The position numbers were made by a program, and so were the translations under genes. Below, one piece after another: positions 44,542 through 53,951 of a DNA stretch of 64,000 bases. The first letter of the stretch is position 1. Every line of letters starts with the position of its first letter. This DNA comes from Sphingobium sp. CR2-8. Lineage in GTDB: Bacteria; Pseudomonadota; Alphaproteobacteria; Sphingomonadales; Sphingomonadaceae. The notes beneath the pieces were generated by a model that was given only the letters and a program-made list of their open reading frames with translations, did no database searches and was not told where the DNA came from. The stretch spans positions 33,501-97,500 of the forward strand of contig NZ_JAYKZY010000001.1 in the NCBI RefSeq assembly GCF_035818615.1. Direction: 5' to 3'.

Positions 44542-44607
44542 GTTCCCCGGCGAAGGCCGGGGTCCAGTCCCGCGCTCAGACCTGGACCCCGGCCCACGCC
44601 GGGGAAC
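44542..44607. repeat. GC-rich palindromic intergenic repeat (REP-like)
   Basis: Best-preserved copy in the window: left arm GTTCCCCGGCGAAGGCCGGG, right arm GGCCCACGCCGGGGAAC, about 65 bp overall. Same family as 16644-16709, 18901-18964 and 15403-15454. Confidence 0.8.
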
Positions 44608-44963
44608 TGCCTCATAGGTCAGCATCATCGCATTATAGTATTGCAGCTTCCTTCACGCGCATGGGATCGAACGGTGAATTCACCGGCGTCGGCTGCGCGA
44701 TCGTCGGGTAAACCGCTCCATCACGCCCGGCTTGACTTCGCCGCTGCCAGATGGCCTATCGCAACACCATGTCGATCGGCAGCCCGTCCAAGAAATCTGT
44801 GCTCGAAGCGACCGAAGACGCAGGCAACAGCTGTTTCCTGGAGTTCACCCGGCCCGAGGACGGCGGGGACGCACCCGCCTGATCCTTCGCCATGCCCTAT
44901 GGCTTGCGCCGTCCCACCATTTTCCGGCACCATCCGGACATCTATCGTTCCTGGGAGTAGATT

Positions 44964-46072
<1,109 letters not shown>

Positions 46073-46073
<1 letters not shown>

Positions 46074-46909
46074 TGGAAACCGTCTCGGAAAATCGCGCAT
46101 TCGGCGGCGTGCAGGGCGTCTACAAACATACTTCCGCCGTGACAGGCACAGACATGACCTTCTCGGTCTATGTGCCCGAACATGATGCGGGTGCGAAGCT
46201 GCCGGTCGTCTGGTATCTGTCGGGCCTCACCTGCACCCACGCCAATGTCACCGAAAAGGGCGACTATCGCCGCCTCTGCGCGGAACTGGGCCTGATCTTC
46301 GTCGCGCCCGACACATCCCCGCGCGGCGAAGGCGTCGCGGACGATCCCGATGGCGCGTATGATTTCGGCCTGGGCGCAGGCTTCTATGTCGATGCGACCC
46401 AGCCGCCCTTCGCGCAACATTATCGTATGTGGTCCTATATAACGCAGGATCTGCCCGCACTGGTGGCGTCGCATTTCCCCGCCGACATGGATCGCCAGTC
46501 GATCATGGGTCACTCGATGGGCGGCCATGGCGCGCTGACTATCGGCCTGACCTTCCCGGATCGGTTCAAGGCCGTCTCGGCCTTTGCGCCGATCGTCGCG
46601 CCCTCGCAGGTGCCTTGGGGGCAAAAGGCGCTCGGCGGCTATCTGGGCGACGACCGGGCGGCATGGCGCCAGCATGACGCGGTCGCGCTGATAGAGGATG
46701 GCGCGCGCATCGCTGACCTGCTGGTGGATCAGGGCACGGCGGACAATTTCCTGGAGCCGCAGCTCAAGCCCGACCTGCTGCGCGCCGCCTGCGACGCGGC
46801 CGGCATCCCCCTCACCCTCCATCTGCGCGAAGGCTACGACCACAGCTATTATTTCATCTCGACCTTCATGGAGGATCATCTGCGCTGGCACGGCGCGCGC
46901 CTGATCTAG
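46073..46909 (+). CDS. fghA: S-formylglutathione hydrolase
   Basis: Esterase-D family alpha/beta hydrolase of 278 aa. Oxyanion region WYLSGLTCTHANV, nucleophile Ser in GHSMGGHGAL, acid Asp in VDQGTADNFL and His in YDHSYYFISTF. It hydrolyses S-formylglutathione to formate and glutathione. Its ATG shares one base with the adhC stop. Demethylation and other C1 reactions in the neighbourhood give a source of formaldehyde. Confidence 0.95.
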
Positions 46910-47180
46910 AACAGCCTAGCTAGGTCGCCGTGCACCTCTGCGCACGACCCAGCGCCGCCATCACCCCGTATCTACGCTAGCGTTAGTCCCAGGAAGAAAG
47001 CGTTCAGCCTGCGCTGCACCGCGCCGCTGTCCGCCATTCGGGAAAGACGACAAGCATTTGCACGGTCGTGGCGCGCACGATGTTTCGATTTGCATAACGT
47101 GTCGTCAGCATACAATGTATCGATGGCGGACGGCCCTGTTGGACCGACCGGCTATAAGAATGAAGAGAGGAACGCAGTCC
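46910..47180. promoter_or_regulatory. MFS promoter region with candidate FerC operator at 47116-47132
   Basis: 271-bp gap. TGTATCGATGGCGGACG at 47116-47132 fits the TGTATC-N3-GGC-N2-AC(A/G) pattern shared with the ferA, ferC and ferB upstream sites, 48 bp before the transporter start. It partly overlaps a small palindrome ATACAATGTAT (47110-47120). Confidence 0.6.
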
Positions 47181-48515
47181 ATGGCCCTGACGTCGACCAT
47201 CGCCCTGCCTGCCGATGATCCGCGCAGCATCGTGGCGATTCAGCCGATGCGCCTGCCGCAGGTCATGGCGATCGCCGTCTGCTTCCTCCTCAGCGCGCTG
47301 GACGGCTTCGACATATTGGCCGTCACCTTCGCCGCGCCGGGCATCGCCCGGGACTGGGATCTCGGCCCCGGTGCGATCGGTCTGCTGGTGTCGATGGGAC
47401 TGGCCGGCATGGTCGTGGGATCGTTGACGCTGGGCCAACTGGCCGACCGGATCGGCCGACGCCCGCAGATCCTCCTGTGCCTTGCCATCATGGTCAGCGG
47501 CATGCTGGCCAGCGCCTTCGCGCCCGACATCTGGTCGCTCTGCCTGCTTCGCGCCTATACCGGCCTGGGGCTGGGCGCGGTCCTGGCGGCGATCAACGCC
47601 ATGTCCGCCGAGTTCGCCAATCGGCGGCGACGCGACCTGGCGGTCAGCATCATGGCCGCGGGCTATCCCGTCGGCGGCATATTGGGCGGCTGGGGCGCGG
47701 CCCTGTTGTTGCGCACGCAAGGTTGGGAATCGATCTTCCTGGCCGGGGCAATCGCGACGGCCCTCATGGTGCCTCTCGTCCTCCTCTTCCTGCCTAAATC
47801 GATCAGTTGGCTCGCCACCCGCCATGGACAATCGGCGCTGCCGCGCATCAACGCCATCTTGCGTCGCCTGGGCCAGCCGCAGGCGGCGCAGATCATGGCC
47901 CTGGAAGAGCCCAGGGCGTCGATGGCGGGCCTCTTCAACGATCGCTATCGCGCCACCACCCTGGCCCTGATCTTCATGTACGGGCTGCACATGCTGACCT
48001 TCTATTATGCGCTGGGCTGGGCGCCGTCGCTCGTCGTCGCGCTGGGCTTCGATCCGTCGCAGGCCTCGATCGTGTCGGTCTTCATGAATATAGGCGGCGC
48101 CATCGGCGGCCTGATGCTTGGCTTCCTGTCGCCGCGGCTGGGCCTGCGACCGCTGGTCATCTTCGGGCTGGCGGGGGCGGCACTTTCCGTCGCCGCCTTC
48201 GGCGCGATGCCGGCCGACATCGCCATTCTCCAGATCGCGGCCTTCATCCTGGGCTTCCTCTCCAACGGCGCGGTGGTCGGCCTCTATGCCCTGATCGCCA
48301 GCGTCTATCCCACGACCCTGCGCGCGACCGGCACCGGCGCGGTGATCGGTTTTGGCCGTCTCGGCGCTGCGCTCGGCCCTTTTCTGGCCGGGCAGTTGCT
48401 GGCGGCGGGCGCAGGGCGCGGCCTCACCTCGCTGCTGTTGGCGCTCGGGTCGGGCATCGCCCTGCTGGTCCTGCTGCTGGCGCGTGTCCGCCCCGCCGAC
48501 GAGGATAGGGGCTAA
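47181..48515 (+). CDS. MFS aromatic-acid transporter (AAHS family, PcaK-like)
   Basis: Twelve-helix major facilitator of 444 aa. The first helix carries the AAHS signature ALDGFDILAVTFAAPGIARDW (with the Asp needed for transport in PcaK). Loop 2-3 has GQLADRIGRRPQILL, and the sixth-helix region GGWGAALLL precedes a central cytoplasmic loop. The ATG at 47181 follows AGAGAGGA. The FerC-type operator upstream suggests that it imports ferulate or a related phenylpropanoid or benzoate. Confidence 0.85.
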   Translation: MALTSTIALPADDPRSIVAIQPMRLPQVMAIAVCFLLSALDGFDILAVTFAAPGIARDWDLGPGAIGLLVSMGLAGMVVGSLTLGQLADRIGRRPQILLCLAIMVSGMLASAFAPDIWSLCLLRAYTGLGLGAVLAAINAMSAEFANRRRRDLAVSIMAAGYPVGGILGGWGAALLLRTQGWESIFLAGAIATALMVPLVLLFLPKSISWLATRHGQSALPRINAILRRLGQPQAAQIMALEEPRASMAGLFNDRYRATTLALIFMYGLHMLTFYYALGWAPSLVVALGFDPSQASIVSVFMNIGGAIGGLMLGFLSPRLGLRPLVIFGLAGAALSVAAFGAMPADIAILQIAAFILGFLSNGAVVGLYALIASVYPTTLRATGTGAVIGFGRLGAALGPFLAGQLLAAGAGRGLTSLLLALGSGIALLVLLLARVRPADEDRG

Positions 48516-48681
48516 GCCGCTCCAGCCCGGTCCGTCCGCCACATCCACGCGCCGGGCCCGGCGCGGCGAAGGCGCACGCCTATTACCATTCCCCACCTGC
48601 TCAAAAATCTCGTCATTTGGCAGGATCGACCCGCATTTTCTCTCTGGCACGGGCAAATAAATTCGTGTAGATGAATAATTC

Positions 48682-49461
48682 ATGGATGCGAAATCATCAC
48701 CCGATTCACCCGATTCACACGGCGCACCGGTCCTGATCCTGCCAGGATTGCTCTGCGATTCGCGCATGTTCGGGGAAACCCTGGCCGCCATGCCCGGCAG
48801 CATGGTGGTGGATGGCTTTTACAAGGGCTGTGACCGGATAGAGGCGATGGCCGACTATGCCATCGCCCGCATGCCCGATCGCTGCGCGCTGCTCGGCCAT
48901 TCGATGGGCGCGCGGGTCGCGCTCGAAGTGATCCGCAAGGCCCCCGACCGGGTGGAGCGGCTGGCGCTGGTCGACACCGGCATCCATCCGATCAAGCCGG
49001 GCGAGCGTGAGGCCCGGTACAATCTACGCGACCTGGGCCGGACTCAGGGCATGGCTGCGCTGGTCGCCCAGTGGCTGCCGCCGATGATGGGCATAGACGC
49101 GCTGCGCGACGCAGCGCTGATGGACCGGCTCCACGCCATGGCCGTCGCCGCCAGCATCGCCACGTTCGAAGCGCAGATCGAGGCGCTGCTCCACCGCCCC
49201 CCGGTTGATGCGCTGCTGCCCACCATCGCCTGTCCCACCATCGTCATGGTCGGCCGCGAGGATCAATGGTCCCCCGTCGCCCAGCATCAGGCGATCGCCG
49301 CCGCCATTCCCGGCGCGCGCCTGCGCGTGGTCGATGGCGCAGGCCATATGATGCCTGCCGAAACGCCACGGGCCTTCAACCATCTGGTGCGGGAATGGCT
49401 TGCCATGCCGCCCGCGCAAGACGCTTCCACATTTTCAGAACATGCCAAAGGAGAGGTTTGA
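48682..49461 (+). CDS. Alpha/beta hydrolase upstream of the demethylase
   Basis: Alpha/beta hydrolase of 259 aa: LILPGLLCDSRMFGE oxyanion strand, nucleophile in LLGHSMGARVALE, acid in VGREDQWSPV and His in DGAGHMMPAE. It belongs to the general ester-hydrolase group; no specific substrate can be assigned. The stop codon is immediately followed by the ATG of the LigM-like gene (0 bp), so the two act together. A natural guess is an aromatic ester that releases an O-methylated acid. No good SD was seen before the ATG. Confidence 0.75.
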   Translation: MDAKSSPDSPDSHGAPVLILPGLLCDSRMFGETLAAMPGSMVVDGFYKGCDRIEAMADYAIARMPDRCALLGHSMGARVALEVIRKAPDRVERLALVDTGIHPIKPGEREARYNLRDLGRTQGMAALVAQWLPPMMGIDALRDAALMDRLHAMAVAASIATFEAQIEALLHRPPVDALLPTIACPTIVMVGREDQWSPVAQHQAIAAAIPGARLRVVDGAGHMMPAETPRAFNHLVREWLAMPPAQDASTFSEHAKGEV

Positions 49462-50862
49462 ATGACTGACAAGTCCCTGCAACAGCTGCTCGATGCAAAG
49501 GGCGACATCGTCGAATTCCTGCGCAACCAGCAGGTCGGCCCCAATGCCTATCCGGGCGTTCCGGGCGAATATAGCAACTGGCGCGACGAACAGCGCAGCT
49601 GGGCGGAAAGCTCGGTTCTGTTCAACCAGAGCTTCCACATGGTCGATCTGCTCGTCACCGGCCCCGGTGCGTTCGACATGCTGTCCTACCTCGCCCCCAA
49701 CAGCTTCAAGGGCTTCGTGCCGAACCGCGCCAAGCAGTTCGCGCCCGTCACGCCCGAAGGCTATGTGATCGGCGACGTCATCCTCTTCTATCTGGAAGAA
49801 GAAAAGTTCGAGCTGGTCGGCCGCGCCCCCTCGATCGAGTGGGTCGAATATTGGGCCTCGACCGGCAAGTGGGACGTGAAGGTGGAACGCGACGAGCGCA
49901 CCATCGCCCGCCCGCTCGACCAGCAGGGCTATCGCCGCAACTATCGCTTCCAGTTGCAGGGGCCGAACGCCATGCCGGTGCTGGAAAAGGCGATGGTCCA
50001 GACCCCGCCGGACCTCAAATTCTTCCACATGGCACCGATCATGATCGCGGGCGTCGAAGTGCGCGCGCTGCGTCACGGCATGGCCGGCCAGCCGGGCTAC
50101 GAGCTGTTTGGCCCTTGGGAAGATTATGACACCGTTCGCAATGCACTGATCGAAGCGGGCAAGGACTATGGCCTCACCCTGTGTGGCGGCCGTACCTATT
50201 CGTCCAACACGCTGGAATCCGGCTGGATCCCCTCGCCGCTGCCCGCCACCTACACCGGCGAAGGCTCGAAGGGCTTCCGCGAATGGGCCAGCGAAAACAG
50301 CTATGAAGGCAAATGCTCGCTCGGCGGCAGCTTCGTTTCGGACAATATCGAGGATTACTACCTCAACCCGTGGGAGTTGGGCTATGGCATCATGGTCAAG
50401 TTCGACCATGATTTCGTCGGCCGCGAAGCGCTGGAAAAGATCAAGGATCAGCCCCACCGTCAGAAGGTGACGCTGGCCCTCGACAATGAGGATATCGTCC
50501 GCGTCATGAGCTCCATGCTCCAGACCGGCGAAAAGGCGAAGTTCCTCGAATTTCCGAGCGCCGTCTACTGCATGCACCCCTATGATGCGGTGCTGAAGGA
50601 CGGGAAGACCGTCGGCCTGTCGACCTGGATCGGCTACACCATCAACGCCGGCCGCTTCCTGGCGCTGGCGATGGTCGACGCGGAATTCGCCGCGCCCGGC
50701 ACCGAAGTGACGTTGCTCTGGGGCGAACCCAATGGCGGCACGTCCAAGCCCACGGTCGAACCGCACGTCCAGACCGAAATCAAGGCGATCGTCTCCTCGG
50801 TCCCCTATTCGGAAGCCGCGCGCGACAATTATGCCGACGGCTGGCGCACCAAGGCCGCCTGA
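49462..50862 (+). CDS. Tetrahydrofolate-dependent aromatic O-demethylase (LigM/DesA family)
   Basis: Protein of 466 aa related to glycine-cleavage T protein and closely patterned on SYK-6 LigM (vanillate/3-O-methylgallate) and DesA (syringate). Shared blocks include SSNTLESGWIPSPLPATYTG, SLGGSFVSDNIEDYYLNPWELGYG, VKFDHDFVGREALE and TVLLWGEPNGGT-like text near the C terminus. It moves the methoxyl methyl of vanillate or syringate to tetrahydrofolate, making 5-methyl-THF. AAAGGAGAG lies upstream of the ATG. Which substrate it prefers (LigM 471 aa, DesA 462 aa) cannot be decided by reading alone. Confidence 0.9.
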   Translation: MTDKSLQQLLDAKGDIVEFLRNQQVGPNAYPGVPGEYSNWRDEQRSWAESSVLFNQSFHMVDLLVTGPGAFDMLSYLAPNSFKGFVPNRAKQFAPVTPEGYVIGDVILFYLEEEKFELVGRAPSIEWVEYWASTGKWDVKVERDERTIARPLDQQGYRRNYRFQLQGPNAMPVLEKAMVQTPPDLKFFHMAPIMIAGVEVRALRHGMAGQPGYELFGPWEDYDTVRNALIEAGKDYGLTLCGGRTYSSNTLESGWIPSPLPATYTGEGSKGFREWASENSYEGKCSLGGSFVSDNIEDYYLNPWELGYGIMVKFDHDFVGREALEKIKDQPHRQKVTLALDNEDIVRVMSSMLQTGEKAKFLEFPSAVYCMHPYDAVLKDGKTVGLSTWIGYTINAGRFLALAMVDAEFAAPGTEVTLLWGEPNGGTSKPTVEPHVQTEIKAIVSSVPYSEAARDNYADGWRTKAA

Positions 50863-50887
50863 TCGGCGCAACGCTTAAGCGGGGAGA

Positions 50888-50920
50888 AGCGGGGGATGCC
50901 GAAAGGCGTCCCCCGCTTTT
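50888..50920 (+). terminator. Rho-independent terminator after the demethylase
   Basis: Stem AGCGGGGGATGCC / GGCGTCCCCCGCT with a GAAA tetraloop followed by a T4 run, 25 bp past the demethylase stop. It closes the hydrolase-demethylase operon. Confidence 0.9.
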
Positions 50921-51008
50921 GTTTGAGGAAAGCTCCGGCGCTATCTTCCTGTGCTTAAGGAGAGGGCAGGCGGCTGTGAGTGGTCGGTCGCGATCGGACG
51001 ACGCTTTC

Positions 51009-51130
51009 TACTCCCCTCCCTTTCAGGGAGGGGGCGGGGGTGGGTGCGCCACGAAGTGGCGCTCTACCTTCGCTAGGCTGGTGCTCGCTGCGCGCACTAC
51101 CCACCCCAACCCCTCCCTAAAAGAGAGGGG
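51009..51130. repeat. Long inverted-repeat element
   Basis: Outer arms TACTCCCCTCCCTTTCAGGG and CCCCTCCCTAAAAGAGAGGG pair together, with GGGGGTGGG / CCCACCCC inside and a perfect palindrome GCGCCACGAAGTGGCGC at 51046-51062 at the left of the centre. It is most likely a mobile palindromic element of the kind scattered between alphaproteobacterial genes. Confidence 0.7.
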
Positions 51131-51455
51131 CTATACGCCTATGCCCCACCCATAGCCGCCACCGTCCAATTCCCTTCCAATGTAGGATTTTCTCTGATTT
51201 ACCCTGGCAGATGAACCCGCGCCGCGCCACCGATCATGCCCGCTACCGCGCAGGATGGGAGACCGACGCGCCCCTGTCGCTTGCGTGTCGCGCCCCTGTC
51301 GCGCCCCTGTCGCGTCGGTGGCGCGTCGCCATGACCTACAGGACGCGTCCCAGGCGCATCGGCGGCGCTTCGCAGTCGCCTTGCAGGCGCAATCGGCGCT
51401 TTCCACCCTGCAACGGTGTGAACTTCGCACTGATGCGTCGATGGCGCGCCAGGCG

Positions 51456-52217
51456 CTACGCGCCGGGCATCTCGGCGGCGGCGAACAGGCTCACGGCCTG
51501 CTCCAGTTTCGCGATGGTGCGCCCTTCCACCTCGGCGGTGAAGCGCGGCACCGGAATGGCGAGCGCGAACGCGCCGACCGCTTCGCCATCGATGATCGCG
51601 GCCATGCCCAGGCCGCAAATGCCCGGCGTATATTCCTCTCGCGTCCGGCCGATGCCGGTGGCGCGGATATTCGCCAGTTCGGCGCGCAACTGCGCCTCGT
51701 CGGTGATGCTGGTCGGCGTAAAACTCTCCAGCCGCGCCTGCGCGAAATAGGCGTCCAGTTCTTCGCCCGACAGGGTCGCCAGCAATGTCTTGCCCGCCGC
51801 CAGGCAATGGAGCGGGCTGCGGGTGCCCACGCTGATCGAATAGCGCAGCGACTGTTCCGCCGTCTCCGTGACGATCGCCTCCAGCACCCAGCCGTCGCGG
51901 ATGAAGAAGGACGCAGTCTCGTTCATCTGCAACCGCAGCGACTTGACCAGCGGCCGGACCTTGTCGGCCAGCGACATGGCGACGCGTGGCGCAGCCAGCC
52001 GGTCGAGCGCCGGGCCGGGGAGGTAGCGCCGCCCGTCACGGGTCAGATAATGGCGCTCGGCCAGCGTCGCGAGCAGATAGGACAGGCTGCTGACCGGAAT
52101 GGCCAGGCCCGCTGCGATTTCCTGCGCGACGACACCGGCGGGGCGCGCGACGACATATTCGATGATGTCGATGGTACGCATCGCCGATTTGACGGTGGAC
52201 GGCGTGGTGCCATTCAT
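51456..52217 (-). CDS. IclR-family transcriptional regulator
   Basis: Protein of 253 aa: N-terminal winged HTH (AMRTIDIIEYVVARPAGVVAQEIAAGLAIPVSSLSYLLATLAERHYLTRD) and a C-terminal IclR effector domain (LHCLAAGKTLLATLSGEELDAYF ... GICGLGMAAIIDGEAVGAFALAIP). IclR regulators commonly sense aromatic ring-cleavage intermediates. It is third in a MetE-like/SnoaL-like/IclR operon, so it probably regulates those genes; an inverted repeat at 53847-53891 is a candidate site. Confidence 0.9.
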   Translation of the reverse strand: MNGTTPSTVKSAMRTIDIIEYVVARPAGVVAQEIAAGLAIPVSSLSYLLATLAERHYLTRDGRRYLPGPALDRLAAPRVAMSLADKVRPLVKSLRLQMNETASFFIRDGWVLEAIVTETAEQSLRYSISVGTRSPLHCLAAGKTLLATLSGEELDAYFAQARLESFTPTSITDEAQLRAELANIRATGIGRTREEYTPGICGLGMAAIIDGEAVGAFALAIPVPRFTAEVEGRTIAKLEQAVSLFAAAEMPGA

Positions 52218-52292
52218 GGTTCAGCGAACCCCCATTTATCAAAGCGATTTCGAGCCGGATCGGAGCCTCCGGCGACTCGGAAATCGCGGCAA

Positions 52293-52682
52293 TCAAAACG
52301 TCAGGCTGCCCCGCCTTTCGGCAAAGCGCCAGCCTGCTTCTATGCGCACGAAACGGTCATGAAAGGAACCGACTTTCGGGCCGCCTTCGCCGGTGAACAA
52401 CAGCATCGCGCTTTCCCCCGTCGCTTCGCTGTCGCTCAGCACGTCGATCACGACATTGGAACAGACATGGCGCGTGGTCCGCGCCGGCCGGGCCAGGAAG
52501 GCGGCCAGGATCGCATCGCGCCCTTCCGTCCATTCGCCGGGCGCGGTCGGACGCGCCATGCGGCCGTCGGGCGCGTAGAGCGCCGCGACATCCGCCCATC
52601 GCCCTGCATCGTTGAGATTGGCGTAGAGCGCGACCAGACGGGCGCAATCCTGCTCGATGGCGCGACGCTGCTCCTCGGTCAC
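52293..52682 (-). CDS. SnoaL/NTF2-like small protein
   Basis: Protein of 129 aa starting with GTG (TEEQRRAIEQDCARLVALYANLNDAGRWADVAALYAPDGRMARP...). The pattern of an alpha helix followed by a curved sheet with WADVAALYAPDGRM and SFHDRFVRIEAGWRFAERR is the SnoaL-like/NTF2 fold, shared by polyketide cyclases, dehydratases and small-subunit dioxygenase homologues. The GTG overlaps the stop of the MetE-like gene (GTGA), so the two are coupled. No reaction can be assigned. Confidence 0.75.
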   Translation of the reverse strand: MTEEQRRAIEQDCARLVALYANLNDAGRWADVAALYAPDGRMARPTAPGEWTEGRDAILAAFLARPARTTRHVCSNVVIDVLSDSEATGESAMLLFTGEGGPKVGSFHDRFVRIEAGWRFAERRGSLTF

Positions 52683-53815
52683 GATCTTGCGTCCGCCAGA
52701 TCCGCCCCGGCGCGCAGCGACCGCAGCTTCTTCCACGTCACGGCCGGATCGATCTTGCCATATCCCGCGAAGGTGCCGAACCCGCAATCGGTGCTGGCGA
52801 TCACCCGGTCCTTGCCGACGATCCCGGCGAACCGTTCGATCCGCTGCGCGATCAGTTCGGGATGCTCGACATAGTTGGAGCAGGTGTCGATCAGGCCGGG
52901 GGCCAGAATCTTGTCGTCGGGCAGGACGCCACGGCGCGACGCGTCGCGCCAGACCGTCCACTCATGTTCGTGGCACGGATTGGCGCCCTCGAACAGCACG
53001 GTCGCGGGTCGGGCGGCCAGGACGATGTCGATCACCTTTTCCAGCGGAATGTCATGATCGTGCGGCCCTTCATAATTGCCCCAGCAGATATGCATCCGCA
53101 TCCGGTCCGCCGGTATGTTGGCGGTGGCCGCATTCAACGCCTCGACATTGGCGGCGGCGATCTTCACGAACTCTGCCTCGCTCGCATCCTGATAGCCGGT
53201 GTGGCGCGACATGGCGAGGTCGGGGCAATCGAGCTGCAGGTCGAATCCCGCCGCGACTATCGTCTCATATTCCTCCCGCATCGCATCGACCAGGTCGGCC
53301 AGATAGGCTTCGTGGCTGGGATAGTGGCGGTTGACCTGGAAAGCGGTGATGAGGCCGGGGGAGGCCGCGTTCATGAAGGCGCGCGTTCCGGGATGATCCG
53401 CCAGCGCCGCCTTGAACCGGCGAATGTCGTCATGCAGCGGCTCCAGCGTCACCAGCCGCACCGGCCCGATGCAGGAGGCGCGGGTAAATTCCTGCGAACC
53501 CATGATGGCCGCCAGCTTCTGGCGCAATTCGGGCAGGGGAGCGAGATCGGCTGCCACCTTGCGGTCGATATGCCCGCCAAAGCCTGTCAGGCGCTCGATC
53601 ATATAGGTGGAATAGCCGACCTTCCCCAGTTCGCCGTCGCTGACGATGGACACGCCTGCGTCGATCTGCGCCGCGACCGCTTGCGTCACGGCCTGCTGGA
53701 CCGCCGTATCGAACAAGGCGGCGTCATAACGCTCGCCCTTGTCGCGGGCCAGCAGCAATGGGGTCAGCGCATCGCCGCGCGGCAGGCTGCCCACATGGGT
53801 GGTGGCTATGGTCAT
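52679..53815 (-). CDS. Cobalamin-independent methionine synthase-like (core MetE) protein
   Basis: Protein of 378 aa in the MetE C-terminal-domain/UROD-like superfamily. The four zinc ligands of MetE are conserved as His242 and Cys244 (MHICWGNYEG), Glu276 (LFEGANP) and Cys344 (STDCGFG), so a thiol substrate is probably activated. It lacks the N-terminal MetE half, hence is a core-type methyltransferase or a related thiol transferase. Co-located with a 5-methyl-THF-producing demethylase, it may dispose of methyl groups, but that is an inference. GGGAGAGAG precedes the ATG. Confidence 0.8.
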   Translation of the reverse strand: MTIATTHVGSLPRGDALTPLLLARDKGERYDAALFDTAVQQAVTQAVAAQIDAGVSIVSDGELGKVGYSTYMIERLTGFGGHIDRKVAADLAPLPELRQKLAAIMGSQEFTRASCIGPVRLVTLEPLHDDIRRFKAALADHPGTRAFMNAASPGLITAFQVNRHYPSHEAYLADLVDAMREEYETIVAAGFDLQLDCPDLAMSRHTGYQDASEAEFVKIAAANVEALNAATANIPADRMRMHICWGNYEGPHDHDIPLEKVIDIVLAARPATVLFEGANPCHEHEWTVWRDASRRGVLPDDKILAPGLIDTCSNYVEHPELIAQRIERFAGIVGKDRVIASTDCGFGTFAGYGKIDPAVTWKKLRSLRAGADLADARS

Positions 53816-53846
53816 GCGTCTCTCTCCCTTGATCGAAAGACCAGTG

Positions 53847-53891
53847 CCATAAGTTCACGAATATGGGTATATCATAAACGCGAATTTATGG
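53847..53891. promoter_or_regulatory. Candidate IclR operator upstream of the MetE-like gene
   Basis: Inverted repeat: CCATAAGTTCACG (53847-53859) and CGCGAATTTATGG (53879-53891) match in 11 of 13 positions with a 19-bp spacer, 31 bp upstream of the MetE-like ATG. It is placed where an IclR-type regulator would bind. Confidence 0.5.
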
Positions 53892-53937
53892 GCCGGGCAG
53901 ATCGGGCTCATCTGGACAATCGCGCCACCATGCCTAT

Positions 53938-53951
53938 ATACCGATCGGTAT
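53938..53951. promoter_or_regulatory. TetR operator overlapping the tetR start codon
   Basis: Perfect 14-bp palindrome ATACCGATCGGTAT. Its right end contains the first two bases of the ATG at 53950. Related palindromes occur at 54603-54614 and 54650-54663 in the RND promoter, supporting autoregulation. Confidence 0.75.

Larger units (their letters stand above)
44376..44963. other. Intergenic region between ferA and adhC
   Basis: 588 bp with the ferA hairpin, a palindromic repeat (44542-44607) and the adhC promoter region. A 43-codon open frame at 44751-44882 (MAYRNTMSIG...) is too short and unlike anything I know, so it is not called as a gene. Confidence 0.45.
50863..51455. other. Repeat-bearing intergenic region
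   Basis: 593 bp without a credible gene. Holds the demethylase terminator, a large inverted repeat (51009-51130) and a stretch at about 51268-51315 where CGCGCCCCTGTCG recurs three times. The convergent IclR gene ends at its right edge. Confidence 0.5.

Noticed and set aside
44751..44882. 43-codon open frame between ferA and adhC
   Set aside because: Too short, no homology recognised, no convincing ribosome-binding site and located in repeat-rich intergenic DNA.
47004..48803. Minus-strand 599-codon frame opposite the MFS gene
   Set aside because: Composition is Arg/Gln/Gly/Asp-rich without structure; the MFS protein on the other strand is clear.
51241..51330. CGCGCCCCTGTCG repeats as a CRISPR-like array
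   Set aside because: Repeats are 13 bp, adjacent and without regular unique spacers; no cas genes are present.
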